From Arthrobacter sp. ok362 (lineage in GTDB: Bacteria > Actinomycetota > Actinomycetes > Actinomycetales > Micrococcaceae), in the NCBI RefSeq assembly GCF_900102785.1, contig NZ_FNGC01000009.1, positions 124,001-188,000 on the forward strand: a stretch of DNA of 64,000 nucleotides, in the 5' to 3' direction. Of the stretch, positions 52,096 to 60,472 are shown piece by piece. The position numbers and the translations under genes are program-made. The stretch's first letter is position 1; the number at the start of each line of letters is the position of its first letter. The notes beneath the pieces are model-generated. The model made no database searches. It was not told where the DNA came from and was given only the letters and a program-made list of their open reading frames with translations.

Positions 52096-52613
52096 GGCCC
52101 GGCGGCCGGCGCACGGCGCTGCAGGACAAAGATCGCTGCCGCGGTCACGAGCGTCAGGGCTGCCCAGAACCAGCACAGGGCTACGGCATACTGTCCCTCC
52201 AGGACGCTGACGTTTTGGGCCACGGACTGGGCCTTAAGCAGCAGCGCTACCAACAGGGTCACCAAGGCCCCCGTCATCAGTGCGCCCCGGAGCACGGCGG
52301 AAGAGGCCGGCCGGAGGCCGACACCGATCCGTGTCAGGCCCGCCCCCACCAGCGTCGAGAGGGGAACGACAACGCCATCGTGCAGCACGACGGCGCCCGC
52401 CAGCCAGGCCAGGAGGCCCACCAGCTGCATGGCGCCGAGCTGGGTTGGCAGTCCGAGAAGCCCGTAGGAAATCACGGCAACCCCGGACGCGATGAGGACG
52501 ATGCGGACGATTTTCACAGTGCGGGACGGAGCCCCCACGGGTCCCGCCGCGGGGACGGAAGCGGGGACCTGACCCGGCGTCGGCTTCACAGGACCTCCAC
52601 TGATTGCAGCCAT
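52092..52613 (-). CDS. hypothetical membrane protein
   Basis: 173 residues. A Pro/Ala-rich head of about 30 residues, then four hydrophobic helices (about 33-52, 62-80, 105-128, 140-163). Unrecognised. It overlaps the end of the molybdopterin reductase gene by 28 bases and follows it, so the two are probably co-translated and may be partners. Confidence 0.6.
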   Translation of the reverse strand: MAAISGGPVKPTPGQVPASVPAAGPVGAPSRTVKIVRIVLIASGVAVISYGLLGLPTQLGAMQLVGLLAWLAGAVVLHDGVVVPLSTLVGAGLTRIGVGLRPASSAVLRGALMTGALVTLLVALLLKAQSVAQNVSVLEGQYAVALCWFWAALTLVTAAAIFVLQRRAPAAGP

Positions 52614-53749
52614 TTCGTTTGCAGCACCCCGGGCCGGCCGGGGGCGATGATGCGGGCCGGGTAGCCGTGTTCCAGGTCCAGGATTTCGCCGTTCAGTTCC
52701 AGGGCCACCAGGGTGCGTTCGTCCTGGACGTAGGCGGTGGGCATGTCCATCGTCCGGTACGCTCCCTCCGGTTCGAGGCTGGTAACGCGGAGCACGGCGT
52801 CCGCGGGGCCTCCGACGGCGGCAACCAGGTCACGGATCCGGACGCCTCGCCACTGGGCGGTCTGGCTCCAGCCCTCAACGCACGCGATCGGCAGCTCGTG
52901 GGCGTACTGCGGCAGCGAGCGCAGCTCCGCCAGGCTGAACATCCGGCGGCTGCCCTGGTACGCGACGGCCAGCTTCCAGTCGGGGGCCATCGCCTGGTCT
53001 TTGACGTTGGCCTGTTCCGCCGTCCGATTCACCGGCACGGACTGAGGCCCGGTGCCCATCTTCCGTGGTGCAAAGACATTCAAAGGGTCGAACCAGGCGA
53101 ACGACTGCCCGGCTGTGGTCAGCACAAGGACACCCGCGGTGGTGCCGACCCCGGCGAGGAAAGCACGCCGGGTCCAGCGGCCCGCCGCGGCCGGTTCGGA
53201 GTCGCCGGCCCGGGCAGTCACGGCAGGACCGCGGCCCGGCCGCCGCCAGTTCGCCAGGATGACCGGAAGCTTCACGGCGATGTGCAGAACCAGGGAACCC
53301 GTGATGACCCACGCCAGCCAGTAGTGCGTTTCGCGGAACGGGAAGGGCCACGGATACCACTTGTAGGTATTGATGAGGCCGGTGGTGACCTGGAGTAGGG
53401 AGGACGCCACAAAGAGGGCAACGGAGGCCCGTTCCAGGCCATGGAGCAGGGACCGGACGGGCGGCCATTTCAGCAGTTCCGGGTACACGGACCAGAGCTT
53501 GGCCAGCAGCAGGGGGATGGAGGCCAAGCCCGTCGTGACGTGGATGCCTTGACTCAGCTGGTAGATCCAGGCCGGACTCGTGGGGAAAAACATCCACGAC
53601 GGCGGGTTCTGCAGTCCGTGGCTGAACAGGCCTGTGGCAAAGCAGACCAGGAAGCTCAGTCCCAGCCACCGGCCCAGGACTACCGTCAGCCGCGAACTCC
53701 TCGTCGGCGAGGCGAACCTCGCGGCCAGAGCATCCGTGAGCTTTTCCAT
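52586..53749 (-). CDS. membrane-bound molybdopterin (sulfite-oxidase-fold) oxidoreductase
   Basis: 387 residues. The N-terminal half has four to five membrane helices with conserved His (QGIHVTTGLASIP, WVITGSLVLHIAVK), like a cytochrome b561-type anchor. A twin-arginine-like RRAFLAGVGTTAG (about 193) begins the outer part, which is the sulfite-oxidase molybdopterin fold; Cys in PIACVEGWS (about 290) is the molybdenum ligand, and GVRIRDLVAAVGG follows. Probably a periplasmic-side reductase or oxidase fed by the membrane heme. It sits in the middle of the glycosyltransferase cluster on the opposite strand. Confidence 0.85.
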   Translation of the reverse strand: MEKLTDALAARFASPTRSSRLTVVLGRWLGLSFLVCFATGLFSHGLQNPPSWMFFPTSPAWIYQLSQGIHVTTGLASIPLLLAKLWSVYPELLKWPPVRSLLHGLERASVALFVASSLLQVTTGLINTYKWYPWPFPFRETHYWLAWVITGSLVLHIAVKLPVILANWRRPGRGPAVTARAGDSEPAAAGRWTRRAFLAGVGTTAGVLVLTTAGQSFAWFDPLNVFAPRKMGTGPQSVPVNRTAEQANVKDQAMAPDWKLAVAYQGSRRMFSLAELRSLPQYAHELPIACVEGWSQTAQWRGVRIRDLVAAVGGPADAVLRVTSLEPEGAYRTMDMPTAYVQDERTLVALELNGEILDLEHGYPARIIAPGRPGVLQTKWLQSVEVL

Positions 53750-53842
53750 AGTTAGATCACATCATCTTTTCCGCGCCGGGAGGGCGGCCCAAATCTTGCG
53801 ATTTACGGACGTTTCGGACGGCAGGCTGTCCGGGGCCCGGCA

Positions 53843-55336
53843 ATGGGGCAGGATCGTAGTGTGGAATCCCGTGCAGCAGAGCCCGCGCAGACAACAGGTT
53901 CCCCTCCGTCCCGGCGGTACCTGGGCGTGGCCGCCCTGTTCCTGGCCAGTGCGGGCTTGCTGTGGTGGATGGTGATGCCGGAGAACCCGTTCCCGGATGC
54001 CCCGATTGCCGGCTCGTTCATGTGGTGGCTGCTCCTCGCGGCCGGCATCCGCACCCTGCGGCATGTTCCCCGCCGCCGGATCGGGGCCGTTGTTGTCGGC
54101 GGCACCCTGCTGCTTGGCCTGGCCGCCATGAGCGCTCCCCCGCGGACCAGCAACGACTCGGCCCGCTACGGCTGGGACGGCATCGTGCAGAAGGCCGGCA
54201 TTTCCCCCTATGCCTACGTCCCGATCGACGAAACCTTGGAGCACCTGCGCCCGGCCTGGCTCTTCGCGCCGGGCACCACCGGCGCCACCGGCGAACCGGT
54301 GTGTGCCGCCGGGCTGTTCGGGACCGAATCGGCGGCGACGCGCGGTTTCCCGTCCGGAGATCCCCTGTGCACCGCGATCAACAGGCCCCATGTGCCCACG
54401 ATTTACCCGCCGACGGCCGAAATCTACTTCTTCGCGGTGCGGGCCGCGGTCCCGGACACGGTGGGGTTCCTGCCGTTCCAGCTGGGCGGCCTCCTGATCA
54501 GTGCCGGCGTGGCCGCGGCGCTGGTCCGGGCGCTGCGGCGCAGCGGCAAGCCCGCCTATCTGGCTGCCGTCTGGGGCTGGAGTCCGCTCGTCCAGCTCGA
54601 GGCCGTGAACAATGCGCACGTGGATGTCCTCGGCGGGGCGCTGATCCTGACCGCCGGGCTTCTGCTGCTGGGCGGCAAACCGCTCCGCTCAGGGGCCGCG
54701 TTCGGGGCGGCTGTGGCCGTCAAACTCATTCCGGTGATCGCGGCCCCGGCCCTGCTGTTCCGGCGCCCGGTCCGGTTCATCGCGGCCTCCGTCGCCACGT
54801 TCATCCTGCTCTACGTGCCCTACGTCCTCGCCGCAGGGGCCGGGGTTCTCGGATTCCTGCCCGGATACCTCAAAGAGGAGGGGTACAGCCAGGGCGGCGG
54901 CATCCGATTCGGCCTCGCCCAGCTCGTCTCCACCGGGCCATGGCCGGCGGTCCTCAGCGCGGTCGTGCTCGCCGCCGTCGCCGTCGGGGTGCTGCGGCGC
55001 ACGACGCCGGAGAACGTGTGGGCGCAGCAGACCGTCATGATTGGCCTGACGCTGCTGATCGTCAGCCCCACCTACCCCTGGTACTCACTGATGCTGCTGC
55101 CGTTCGTGGTGCTGAGCGGACGCTGGGAATACATCGCGGTGATCCTGGCCCTGGACGCCATCTACCTAACGCCCTCGTTCGGGCTTCCCGCCGATAACGT
55201 GAGGCAGGGCGGCCTGCTGGCTGCCGCCCTGGCCGTGGGTGCCGGCGCGTGGTTCCGGCACCGGAAGGAACTGTCGGCGGCGGCACTGTCGGGGCTGGAA
55301 AGGGCCCCGCTGCGCGATGCCCGCAACGGCGCCTGA
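53843..55336 (+). CDS. GT87/DUF2029-type polyprenol-phosphate-mannose-dependent mannosyltransferase
   Basis: 497 residues with about 11 hydrophobic segments. The catalytic loop of GT-C enzymes is seen in NDSARYGWDGIVQKAGISPY and AYVPIDETLEHLRP, and TIYPPTAEIYFFAVRA resembles DUF2029 mannosyltransferases. Transfers mannose from polyprenol phosphate outside the membrane to a lipid or protein. The start is uncertain: ATG 53843 lacks a good ribosome site; GTG 53861 is possible. The 13-mer ATCGTAGTGTGGA (53853-53865) overlaps the first codons. Confidence 0.75.
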   Translation: MGQDRSVESRAAEPAQTTGSPPSRRYLGVAALFLASAGLLWWMVMPENPFPDAPIAGSFMWWLLLAAGIRTLRHVPRRRIGAVVVGGTLLLGLAAMSAPPRTSNDSARYGWDGIVQKAGISPYAYVPIDETLEHLRPAWLFAPGTTGATGEPVCAAGLFGTESAATRGFPSGDPLCTAINRPHVPTIYPPTAEIYFFAVRAAVPDTVGFLPFQLGGLLISAGVAAALVRALRRSGKPAYLAAVWGWSPLVQLEAVNNAHVDVLGGALILTAGLLLLGGKPLRSGAAFGAAVAVKLIPVIAAPALLFRRPVRFIAASVATFILLYVPYVLAAGAGVLGFLPGYLKEEGYSQGGGIRFGLAQLVSTGPWPAVLSAVVLAAVAVGVLRRTTPENVWAQQTVMIGLTLLIVSPTYPWYSLMLLPFVVLSGRWEYIAVILALDAIYLTPSFGLPADNVRQGGLLAAALAVGAGAWFRHRKELSAAALSGLERAPLRDARNGA

Positions 55337-55371
55337 GGGCTTGCCGTGGCCGCCGAGGTCCCGGCGAATGG

Positions 55372-55377
55372 CAGTAT
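55372..55377 (+). promoter_or_regulatory. possible -10 box of a leaderless promoter
   Basis: CAGTAT with six bases before ATG 55384. Confidence 0.35.
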
Positions 55378-55383
55378 GGCCCC

Positions 55384-56265
55384 ATGGATGAGACACCAAA
55401 GGACACCTCCCGGCCGCGCGTCGGAATCATCGGAGGCTCGGGCACGTACCAGCTTCCCGGGGCCAGGGTCCGGGCCACCCTCGACGTTGAGACACCCTAC
55501 GGGCCGCCGTCCGCCCCTGTCACCCTCGCGGAGGTCGCGGGGCAGATTGTGGCGTTCCTCCCCCGGCACGGCGGCGGGCACTCGGTACCCCCGCAAAAGA
55601 TCAATTACCGGGCCAATCTCTGGGCGCTCAAGAGCCTCGGAGTCGAAGCGGTGCTGTCCTCCTCGGCCGTCGGCGGCCTGCGTGCGGGGTTCGGACCGGA
55701 CACGTTCGTAGTGACGGACCAGTTCATCGACCGAACCCGCGGCCGGGCGGATACTTACTTTGACGGAACGGTCGCGGACGGGGTCCCTCCGGCCGGCGTC
55801 CAGCATCTGCCGGCGGCCGAACCGTTCTGCCCGCAGCTGCGGTCCTTCCTCGACGCCGCCTTGGCGGAGCGCGGCCTGGCCTACGCGCCCCGCGGCACCG
55901 TGGTGGTGATCGACGGACCGCGGTTCTCCACCAAGGCTGAGTCGGCCTGGTACGTCGCCGGCGGCGCGGACATCATCAGCATGACCCAGTACCCGGAACC
56001 GGTCCTCGCCGCAGAACTGAACATGGGCTTCGCCAATCTGGCATACATCACCGACTCGGACACCGGGCACGACGGTTCCGAGCCGGTGACAGCCGCCGCA
56101 GTGTTTGCAAGGCTCAAGAACGCCCAGCACCATATCCTGGCCGTGCTGGAAGCCGCTGTGCGCGCTATCGGCGCGGAATACAGGGCGCCCGCCCTCATGG
56201 ACCCGACCGCCGTCGAACGCATCATGGCGCTGCCGGTCCGACAGAATCCAGCCGACGCCGGATGA
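55384..56265 (+). CDS. mtnP: S-methyl-5'-thioadenosine phosphorylase
   Basis: 293 residues. GIIGGSGTYQLPG near 15-27 (phosphate site), RHGGGHSVPPQKINYRANLW near 64-83 and SAVGGLRAGFGPDTFVV are diagnostic; IDGPRFSTKAESAWYVAGGA and MTQYPEPVLAAELNM follow. It splits methylthioadenosine with phosphate to adenine and methylthioribose-1-phosphate. No methionine-salvage genes are near; instead it lies in a glycosyltransferase cluster, coupled to an epimerase (ATGA). In arsenosugar-type pathways such a phosphorylase removes adenine from a SAM-derived nucleoside. Confidence 0.92.
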   Translation: MDETPKDTSRPRVGIIGGSGTYQLPGARVRATLDVETPYGPPSAPVTLAEVAGQIVAFLPRHGGGHSVPPQKINYRANLWALKSLGVEAVLSSSAVGGLRAGFGPDTFVVTDQFIDRTRGRADTYFDGTVADGVPPAGVQHLPAAEPFCPQLRSFLDAALAERGLAYAPRGTVVVIDGPRFSTKAESAWYVAGGADIISMTQYPEPVLAAELNMGFANLAYITDSDTGHDGSEPVTAAAVFARLKNAQHHILAVLEAAVRAIGAEYRAPALMDPTAVERIMALPVRQNPADAG

Positions 56266-57320
56266 GGCTCCTGGTCACCGGCGGAGCCGGTTTCATCGGG
56301 ATGCACGTCGTCGACGCCGCCCTGGCCAAGGGCTGGCAGGTCCGTGTACTCGACTCGCTCGCACCCGGCATCCACCCCCGGCCGCCCCGGTTCGATCCCC
56401 GCGTGGAACTCGTCACGGGAGACGCCGCGGACCCGGACACCGTGGACCACGCCCTCGACGGCGTCGACACCGTCTGCCACCAGAGCGCGAAGGTAGGACT
56501 CGGGGTCAGCTTCGCCGACGCACCCGACTACATCCGGAACAACGACTTCGCGACGGCGGTGCTGCTCGCCGGCATGGAACGCCGGGGCGTCGCCAGGCTC
56601 GTGCTGGCCTCGTCGATGGTGGTCTATGGCGAGGGCGCCTACACGGACCCCGAAACGGGGCAGCCGGTGCGCCCCGGTCCCCGCGCCGAATCAGATCTTC
56701 AGGCGGGCATCTACGATCCGCGAAACCCGCAGACCGGCACCGTGCTGGCGCCGGCCATGGTCACGGAAGATGCCCGGCTCGATCCGCGGAACGTCTACGC
56801 GGCCTCGAAGCTGAGCCAGGAGCATCTCGCGTCCGCGTGGGCCCGGAGCACGGGCGGCTCGGCCGTGGCGCTGCGCTACCACAACGTCTACGGGCCGCGC
56901 ATGCCGCGGGACACACCGTATGCGGGCGTCGCGTCGCTGTTCCGCTCGGCCCTGGCCCGTGGCGAGGCTCCCCGCGTCTTCGAGGACGGCGCGCAGCGGC
57001 GCAGCTTCATTCACGTCAGGGACGTCGCTGCGGCCAACCTCGCCGCGGCGGGCTTCGTTGACGGGATGCCTCGCGGCGGGTTCCGCGCCTATAACGTCGG
57101 AGCGGACGAAGTCCACACGATCGGCGACGTCGCCGCCGCGCTCAGCCGTTTCGGCAACGGCCCGGCGCCCGTCGTCACAGGCGAGTACCGTCTTGGCGAC
57201 GTCCGGCACATCACCGCATCATCCGCGCTGATCAAGGACGAACTCGGCTGGGCCCCGTCCATCGGCTTCGATGAAGGCATGCGCGAGTTCGCCACCGCTC
57301 CGCTGCGCGGACAGGACTGA
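56262..57320 (+). CDS. NAD-dependent epimerase/dehydratase (extended SDR)
   Basis: 352 residues. LLVTGGAGFIGMHVVDAAL at the start, catalytic YAASKLSQEHLA (YxxxK) and the MPRDTPYAGVASLFRSALAR segment are those of UDP-sugar epimerases. It acts on a nucleotide sugar, probably feeding one of the transferases in the cluster. Translationally coupled to mtnP. Longer than GalE by a small insert near 125-160. Confidence 0.9.
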   Translation: MRLLVTGGAGFIGMHVVDAALAKGWQVRVLDSLAPGIHPRPPRFDPRVELVTGDAADPDTVDHALDGVDTVCHQSAKVGLGVSFADAPDYIRNNDFATAVLLAGMERRGVARLVLASSMVVYGEGAYTDPETGQPVRPGPRAESDLQAGIYDPRNPQTGTVLAPAMVTEDARLDPRNVYAASKLSQEHLASAWARSTGGSAVALRYHNVYGPRMPRDTPYAGVASLFRSALARGEAPRVFEDGAQRRSFIHVRDVAAANLAAAGFVDGMPRGGFRAYNVGADEVHTIGDVAAALSRFGNGPAPVVTGEYRLGDVRHITASSALIKDELGWAPSIGFDEGMREFATAPLRGQD

Positions 57321-57631
57321 CGACGGATTCCACCTGCCACGCGCAGGGGAAAGCCACGCGCCCCCAAGGCCCGTGGCTTTTCCTTGCGCGTGGCCGGTCC
57401 GGTGCGCGAAATAATTAGCCGGGCTGGTGTTTTTCTGTCATAGATGATTCGGACCGCCCGCCGGGCGGATGGGCCGGATTCCCGTCGTGACCCGTTCGTT
57501 ATGCTGCGGGGCCGATTTGGGGCGCGTCGCCACCCAAGGCGTTGAATCTGCCGGGACTGGGTTGTAGCGTGACGCTGGACAGCATGCTTAGCATCATCAA
57601 TCCGTCCCCGAGGACACCAAGGAGCATCTTT
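57321..57631. other. intergenic region with a long hairpin (311 bp)
   Basis: No gene seen. It contains the hairpin 57337-57393 behind the epimerase and, at 57579-57600, an A+T-richer stretch (CATGCTTAGCATCATC). The rest has no clear structure. Confidence 0.5.
57337..57394 (+). terminator. long hairpin after the epimerase gene
   Basis: CCACGCGCAGGGGAAAGCCA (57337 on) pairs with the block ending GGCTTTTCCTTGCGCGTGG (57375-57393), 20 of 22 arm bases matching, with a 14-base loop. It lies 17 bases after the stop. Probably a terminator, though no U tract follows. Confidence 0.6.
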
Positions 57632-57895
57632 ATGAGAATCGGTTCCGCAATCTTCCTCATCGCCATCGGCGCCATCCTTGCGTGGGCCGTCGCTCCGGGC
57701 CTGATCCCCAATGTCGACCAGGCCATGATCGGCTACATCCTGATGGTCGTCGGCGTCATTGGACTCATCGCCTCGCTCGTCCTCGCCTCCCCCGGCCGTG
57801 GCCGCACTCGTCGGGTCAGCGAAAGCCGCACGGTCGTGGACCCCAACACGGGCGAGACCATCACCCGCAATGAGAGCCGCGACGCCGGCATCTGA
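57632..57895 (+). CDS. DUF6458-type small membrane protein
   Basis: 87 residues. Two membrane helices (about 4-22 and 32-53) and a charged Arg-rich tail RGRTRRVSESRTVVDPNTGE. Family named only by sequence type (DUF6458); found in many actinobacteria. AAGGAG about 7 bases before ATG 57632 supports the start. Monocistronic. Confidence 0.75.
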   Translation: MRIGSAIFLIAIGAILAWAVAPGLIPNVDQAMIGYILMVVGVIGLIASLVLASPGRGRTRRVSESRTVVDPNTGETITRNESRDAGI

Positions 57896-58010
57896 GCACC
57901 GCCCTCGCCCCCTCCGCGGCGCGGGACCCAACGACCCGGCAGCCGGGCCGGACCTCGAGGTCGGGCCCGGCTACTGTCGTTTAAGCCGGCCCCGGCCGGG
58001 CCACAGGGCT

Positions 58011-58509
58011 GGACATGCCCCCATGTCGCCCCGAAACCTCACTCGACGATTGAACATGCGCTCCCGCGGCCGCCCGAAGACTGGACATGCCCTCCCCCAG
58101 CCCGCCCCAAGACTGGACATGCCCTCCCCTCCAGCCAACCAGCGGACATGGGCCCCAAATGCCCCCTCTCCGACCCCCACCTTGGACATGTCCCCCGCTC
58201 CCCCACGCCACGACTGGACATGCCCTCCGCTCCCCCACGCCACGACTGGACATGTCCCCCGCTCCCCCACGCCACGACAGGACATGTCCCCCGCCACACC
58301 ACGCGACCAACGGACATGCCCCCACACCACGCGACCAATGGACATGTCCCCACGGCCTCCCGAAACCTCGCTCAAAGATTGGACATGCCCTCCCCTCCGG
58401 ACCACCAGCGGACATGGGCCCCACCCGCCCATTCCCCACCCCAAAGACTGGACATGCCCCACGCAGTCCGACCCAAAAAATGGGCATGTCCCGCGATTCG
58501 GGCATGCGC
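58011..58509. repeat. array of about 16 GGACATGYCC palindromes, about 32-bp period
   Basis: Copies start at 58011, 58052 (degenerate), 58083, 58115, 58144, 58184, 58216, 58248, 58280, 58312, 58340, 58381, 58410, 58450, 58482 (inverted) and 58500 (degenerate). Five consecutive spacings (58184 to 58312) are exactly 32 bases; others are 28-31 or 40-41. Four copies are the perfect palindrome GGACATGTCC (58184, 58248, 58280, 58340). Two blocks are duplicated: 58115-58190 resembles 58381-58455. Confidence 0.9.
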
Positions 58510-58532
58510 TTCTGCGTTCATGTGGTTTTTCA

Positions 58533-58562
58533 TTGACAAACCAACAAGAACAAAGATAAAGT
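58533..58562 (+). promoter_or_regulatory. promoter of the fructose operon
   Basis: TTGACA (58533-58538), 18 bases, TAAAGT (58557-58562). It lies in the only A+T-rich stretch for several kb. CAAAGATAAA (58551-58560) overlaps the -10 and recurs as CAAAGACAAA at 58631-58640, a possible DeoR-type operator pair. Confidence 0.6.
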
Positions 58563-58674
58563 CAAACAATTCCACTTCATGTGATGGGAGTCACTGGAGT
58601 CGCAGGAACGGCCAGGCAAGACAACCCGGGCAAAGACAAAACCAGGACTGACAGCAGTACGCAATGGAGGGTAA

Positions 58675-59487
58675 GTGTTCGCCGAAGAACGCCAGCAGCT
58701 GATCGTGGGGCTCGTCTACGCCAGCGGCCGGGCCAGCGTCACGGACCTGGCCGAGCGCTTCAGCATCACAACGGAAACCGTCCGCCGGGACCTCGCCGCG
58801 CTGGAAGCCGCCGGCAGCGTCCGCCGGGTGCACGGGGGCGCTGTCTCCCCGGACCGCTTTAGCACCACGGAGGAAAGCGTCCTCGAGCGGACCGTCCAGC
58901 GCCAGCCCGAGAAGACCCGGATCGCGGAGGCCGCCTTGGCCCTCATGCCCCCGGGCCTCACCGGCAGCATCCTGATCGACGCCGGCTCCACCACAGAGGC
59001 CCTCGCCGAACTCCTGTCCGCCCGGGCCGCCGGAGCCGCCGCAGCTGGCAGCTTGCCCGGGTCCGACGCCGAACTCGTCGTCATCACGCACTCCCTGCCC
59101 ATCGCGTCCAGGCTGTCCGGCGAACCGGGCATCGCCCTGCACCTGCTCGGCGGCAAGGTCCGCGGCCTGACCCAGGCCGCCGTCGGCCAGTCCACCGTGG
59201 AGGCCGCCCGCCGGATCCGCCCGGACATCGCCTTCATCGGCGCCAACGGCATCCATGCAGCCTTCGGGCTGAGCACACCCGATCCTGAAGAAGCCGCGGT
59301 CAAGGCTGCCTTCGTCCAATCAGCGCGCCGCATTGTGGTGCTGGTTGATTCCTCCAAGCTGGACGCGGAGACGCTGGTCCAGTTCGCCTCGTTGAAAGAT
59401 CTGGACACCGTGATCACAGACACGCAACCCAGCCGGGAACTCGCCGACGCCCTTGCGGAAGCCGGAGTGGAGGTGGTGGTCGCGTGA
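58675..59487 (+). CDS. fruR: DeoR-family regulator of fructose utilisation
   Basis: 270 residues. N-terminal HTH_DeoR RQQLIVGLVYASGRASVTDL then SITTETVRRDLAALEAAG (about 5-45), then the sugar-phosphate-sensing domain with LIDAGSTTEALAELL and FIGANGIHAAFGLSTPDPEE. GTG 58675 has GGAGGG about 4 bases upstream. The next gene, fruK, overlaps it (GTGA), so it probably represses its own operon and responds to fructose-1-phosphate. Confidence 0.9.
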   Translation: MFAEERQQLIVGLVYASGRASVTDLAERFSITTETVRRDLAALEAAGSVRRVHGGAVSPDRFSTTEESVLERTVQRQPEKTRIAEAALALMPPGLTGSILIDAGSTTEALAELLSARAAGAAAAGSLPGSDAELVVITHSLPIASRLSGEPGIALHLLGGKVRGLTQAAVGQSTVEAARRIRPDIAFIGANGIHAAFGLSTPDPEEAAVKAAFVQSARRIVVLVDSSKLDAETLVQFASLKDLDTVITDTQPSRELADALAEAGVEVVVA

Positions 59488-60470
59488 TTGTCACCCTCAC
59501 CGCCAACCCCAGCCTGGACCGCACCGTGGCGCTGCCCGGCCCCCTTCTCCGCGGGGAAGTTCAGCGGGCCATCTCCGTCCGGCAGGAATCCGGCGGCAAG
59601 GGAGTCAACGTCTCCCGCGCCCTCGTCGCCTCGGGGCTCAAGACGATCGCCGTCCTCCCCGGCGCCGAGACCGACCCTGTCCTCACCGGTCTGCGGGAGA
59701 CCGACGTTCCGTTCGCGGCCCTCCCGATTGGCGAGCCGCTGCGCAGCAACGTGGCCCTCACCGAGCCCGGCGGCGTCACCACGAAGATCAATGAACCCGG
59801 ACCGGTTCTCAGCGCGGATCAGCAGGAGGCCCTGATCAGCCTGCTGCTGGACCACGCCCGCGGCGCCGCCTGGGTCGTCCTGGCCGGCTCGCTCCCACCC
59901 GGGGTTCCAGCCGACTTCTACGCGACCGTCACCCGGCGGCTGCGTTCCCTGTTCGACGGCGAGGCCGCACCTCGGGTCGCCGTCGACTCGTCCGGCGAAC
60001 CCCTCGCCGCAGCGGTCTCCGGCGACACCTCGGGAAAACCGGACCTCTTGAAACCCAACGCCGAGGAACTGGTGGAACTGGCTGCCGCAGCCGGTTTCGC
60101 CACGAACAAATCCGCCGAGGAGCTCGAGGCGGACCCGGAGGCTGCAGCAGCGGCCGCCTCCGCCGTCGTGCGCTCCGGAGTGGGTGCCGTACTGGCCACC
60201 CTCGGCTCCAAGGGTGCCGTTCTAGTGACGGCCGACGGCGCGTGGCTGGCCACGCACCCGCCGGTCACCGCGGTCAGCACTGTCGGTGCCGGCGATTCCT
60301 CGCTGGCCGGATACCTGCTCGCATCCAGCCAGGGCGCCGCCCCGGTCGATTGCCTCCGTCAGGCCGTGGCCCATGGTGCCGCCGCCGCTTCCCTGCCTGG
60401 CTCCACTGTCCCGGCAGTCAACCAAACCACCCCTGATGCCGTAACCATCACGGCCCTCCGGAAGGATTGA
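59484..60470 (+). CDS. fruK: 1-phosphofructokinase
   Basis: 328 residues, PfkB family. LTANPSLDRTVALPGPLLRG at the start, SGGKGVNVSRALVASG near 35-50, AGSLPPGVPADFY and the C-terminal GAGDSSLAGYLL with the catalytic Asp are clear. Phosphorylates fructose-1-phosphate to fructose-1,6-bisphosphate. The start GTG 59484 overlaps the stop of fruR. Directly upstream of fruA, completing the classic fruR-fruK-fruA order. Confidence 0.95.
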   Translation: MIVTLTANPSLDRTVALPGPLLRGEVQRAISVRQESGGKGVNVSRALVASGLKTIAVLPGAETDPVLTGLRETDVPFAALPIGEPLRSNVALTEPGGVTTKINEPGPVLSADQQEALISLLLDHARGAAWVVLAGSLPPGVPADFYATVTRRLRSLFDGEAAPRVAVDSSGEPLAAAVSGDTSGKPDLLKPNAEELVELAAAAGFATNKSAEELEADPEAAAAAASAVVRSGVGAVLATLGSKGAVLVTADGAWLATHPPVTAVSTVGAGDSSLAGYLLASSQGAAPVDCLRQAVAHGAAAASLPGSTVPAVNQTTPDAVTITALRKD

Positions 60471-60472
60471 CA

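Larger units (their letters stand above)
57896..58674. other. gene-free region with a GGACATGYCC array and promoter (779 bp)
   Basis: From 58011 to 58509 it carries about 15-16 copies of GGACATGYCC or close variants. All three minus frames and the plus frames are open over long stretches, but this is the consequence of a stop-poor repeat; the translations are Cys/Pro/His-rich repeats without a start. From 58520 to 58600 the sequence turns A+T-rich and holds the promoter for the fruit-sugar operon. Confidence 0.7.

Noticed and set aside
57971..58505. Long open frames on both strands across the GGACATG array
   Set aside because: They are open because the repeat lacks stop codons; the translations are periodic low-complexity sequences with no ribosome site, and all minus frames are open at once.
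58011..58509. CRISPR-like array
   Set aside because: The repeated core is only 10 bases, the intervals are themselves repeated, and no cas gene is near.
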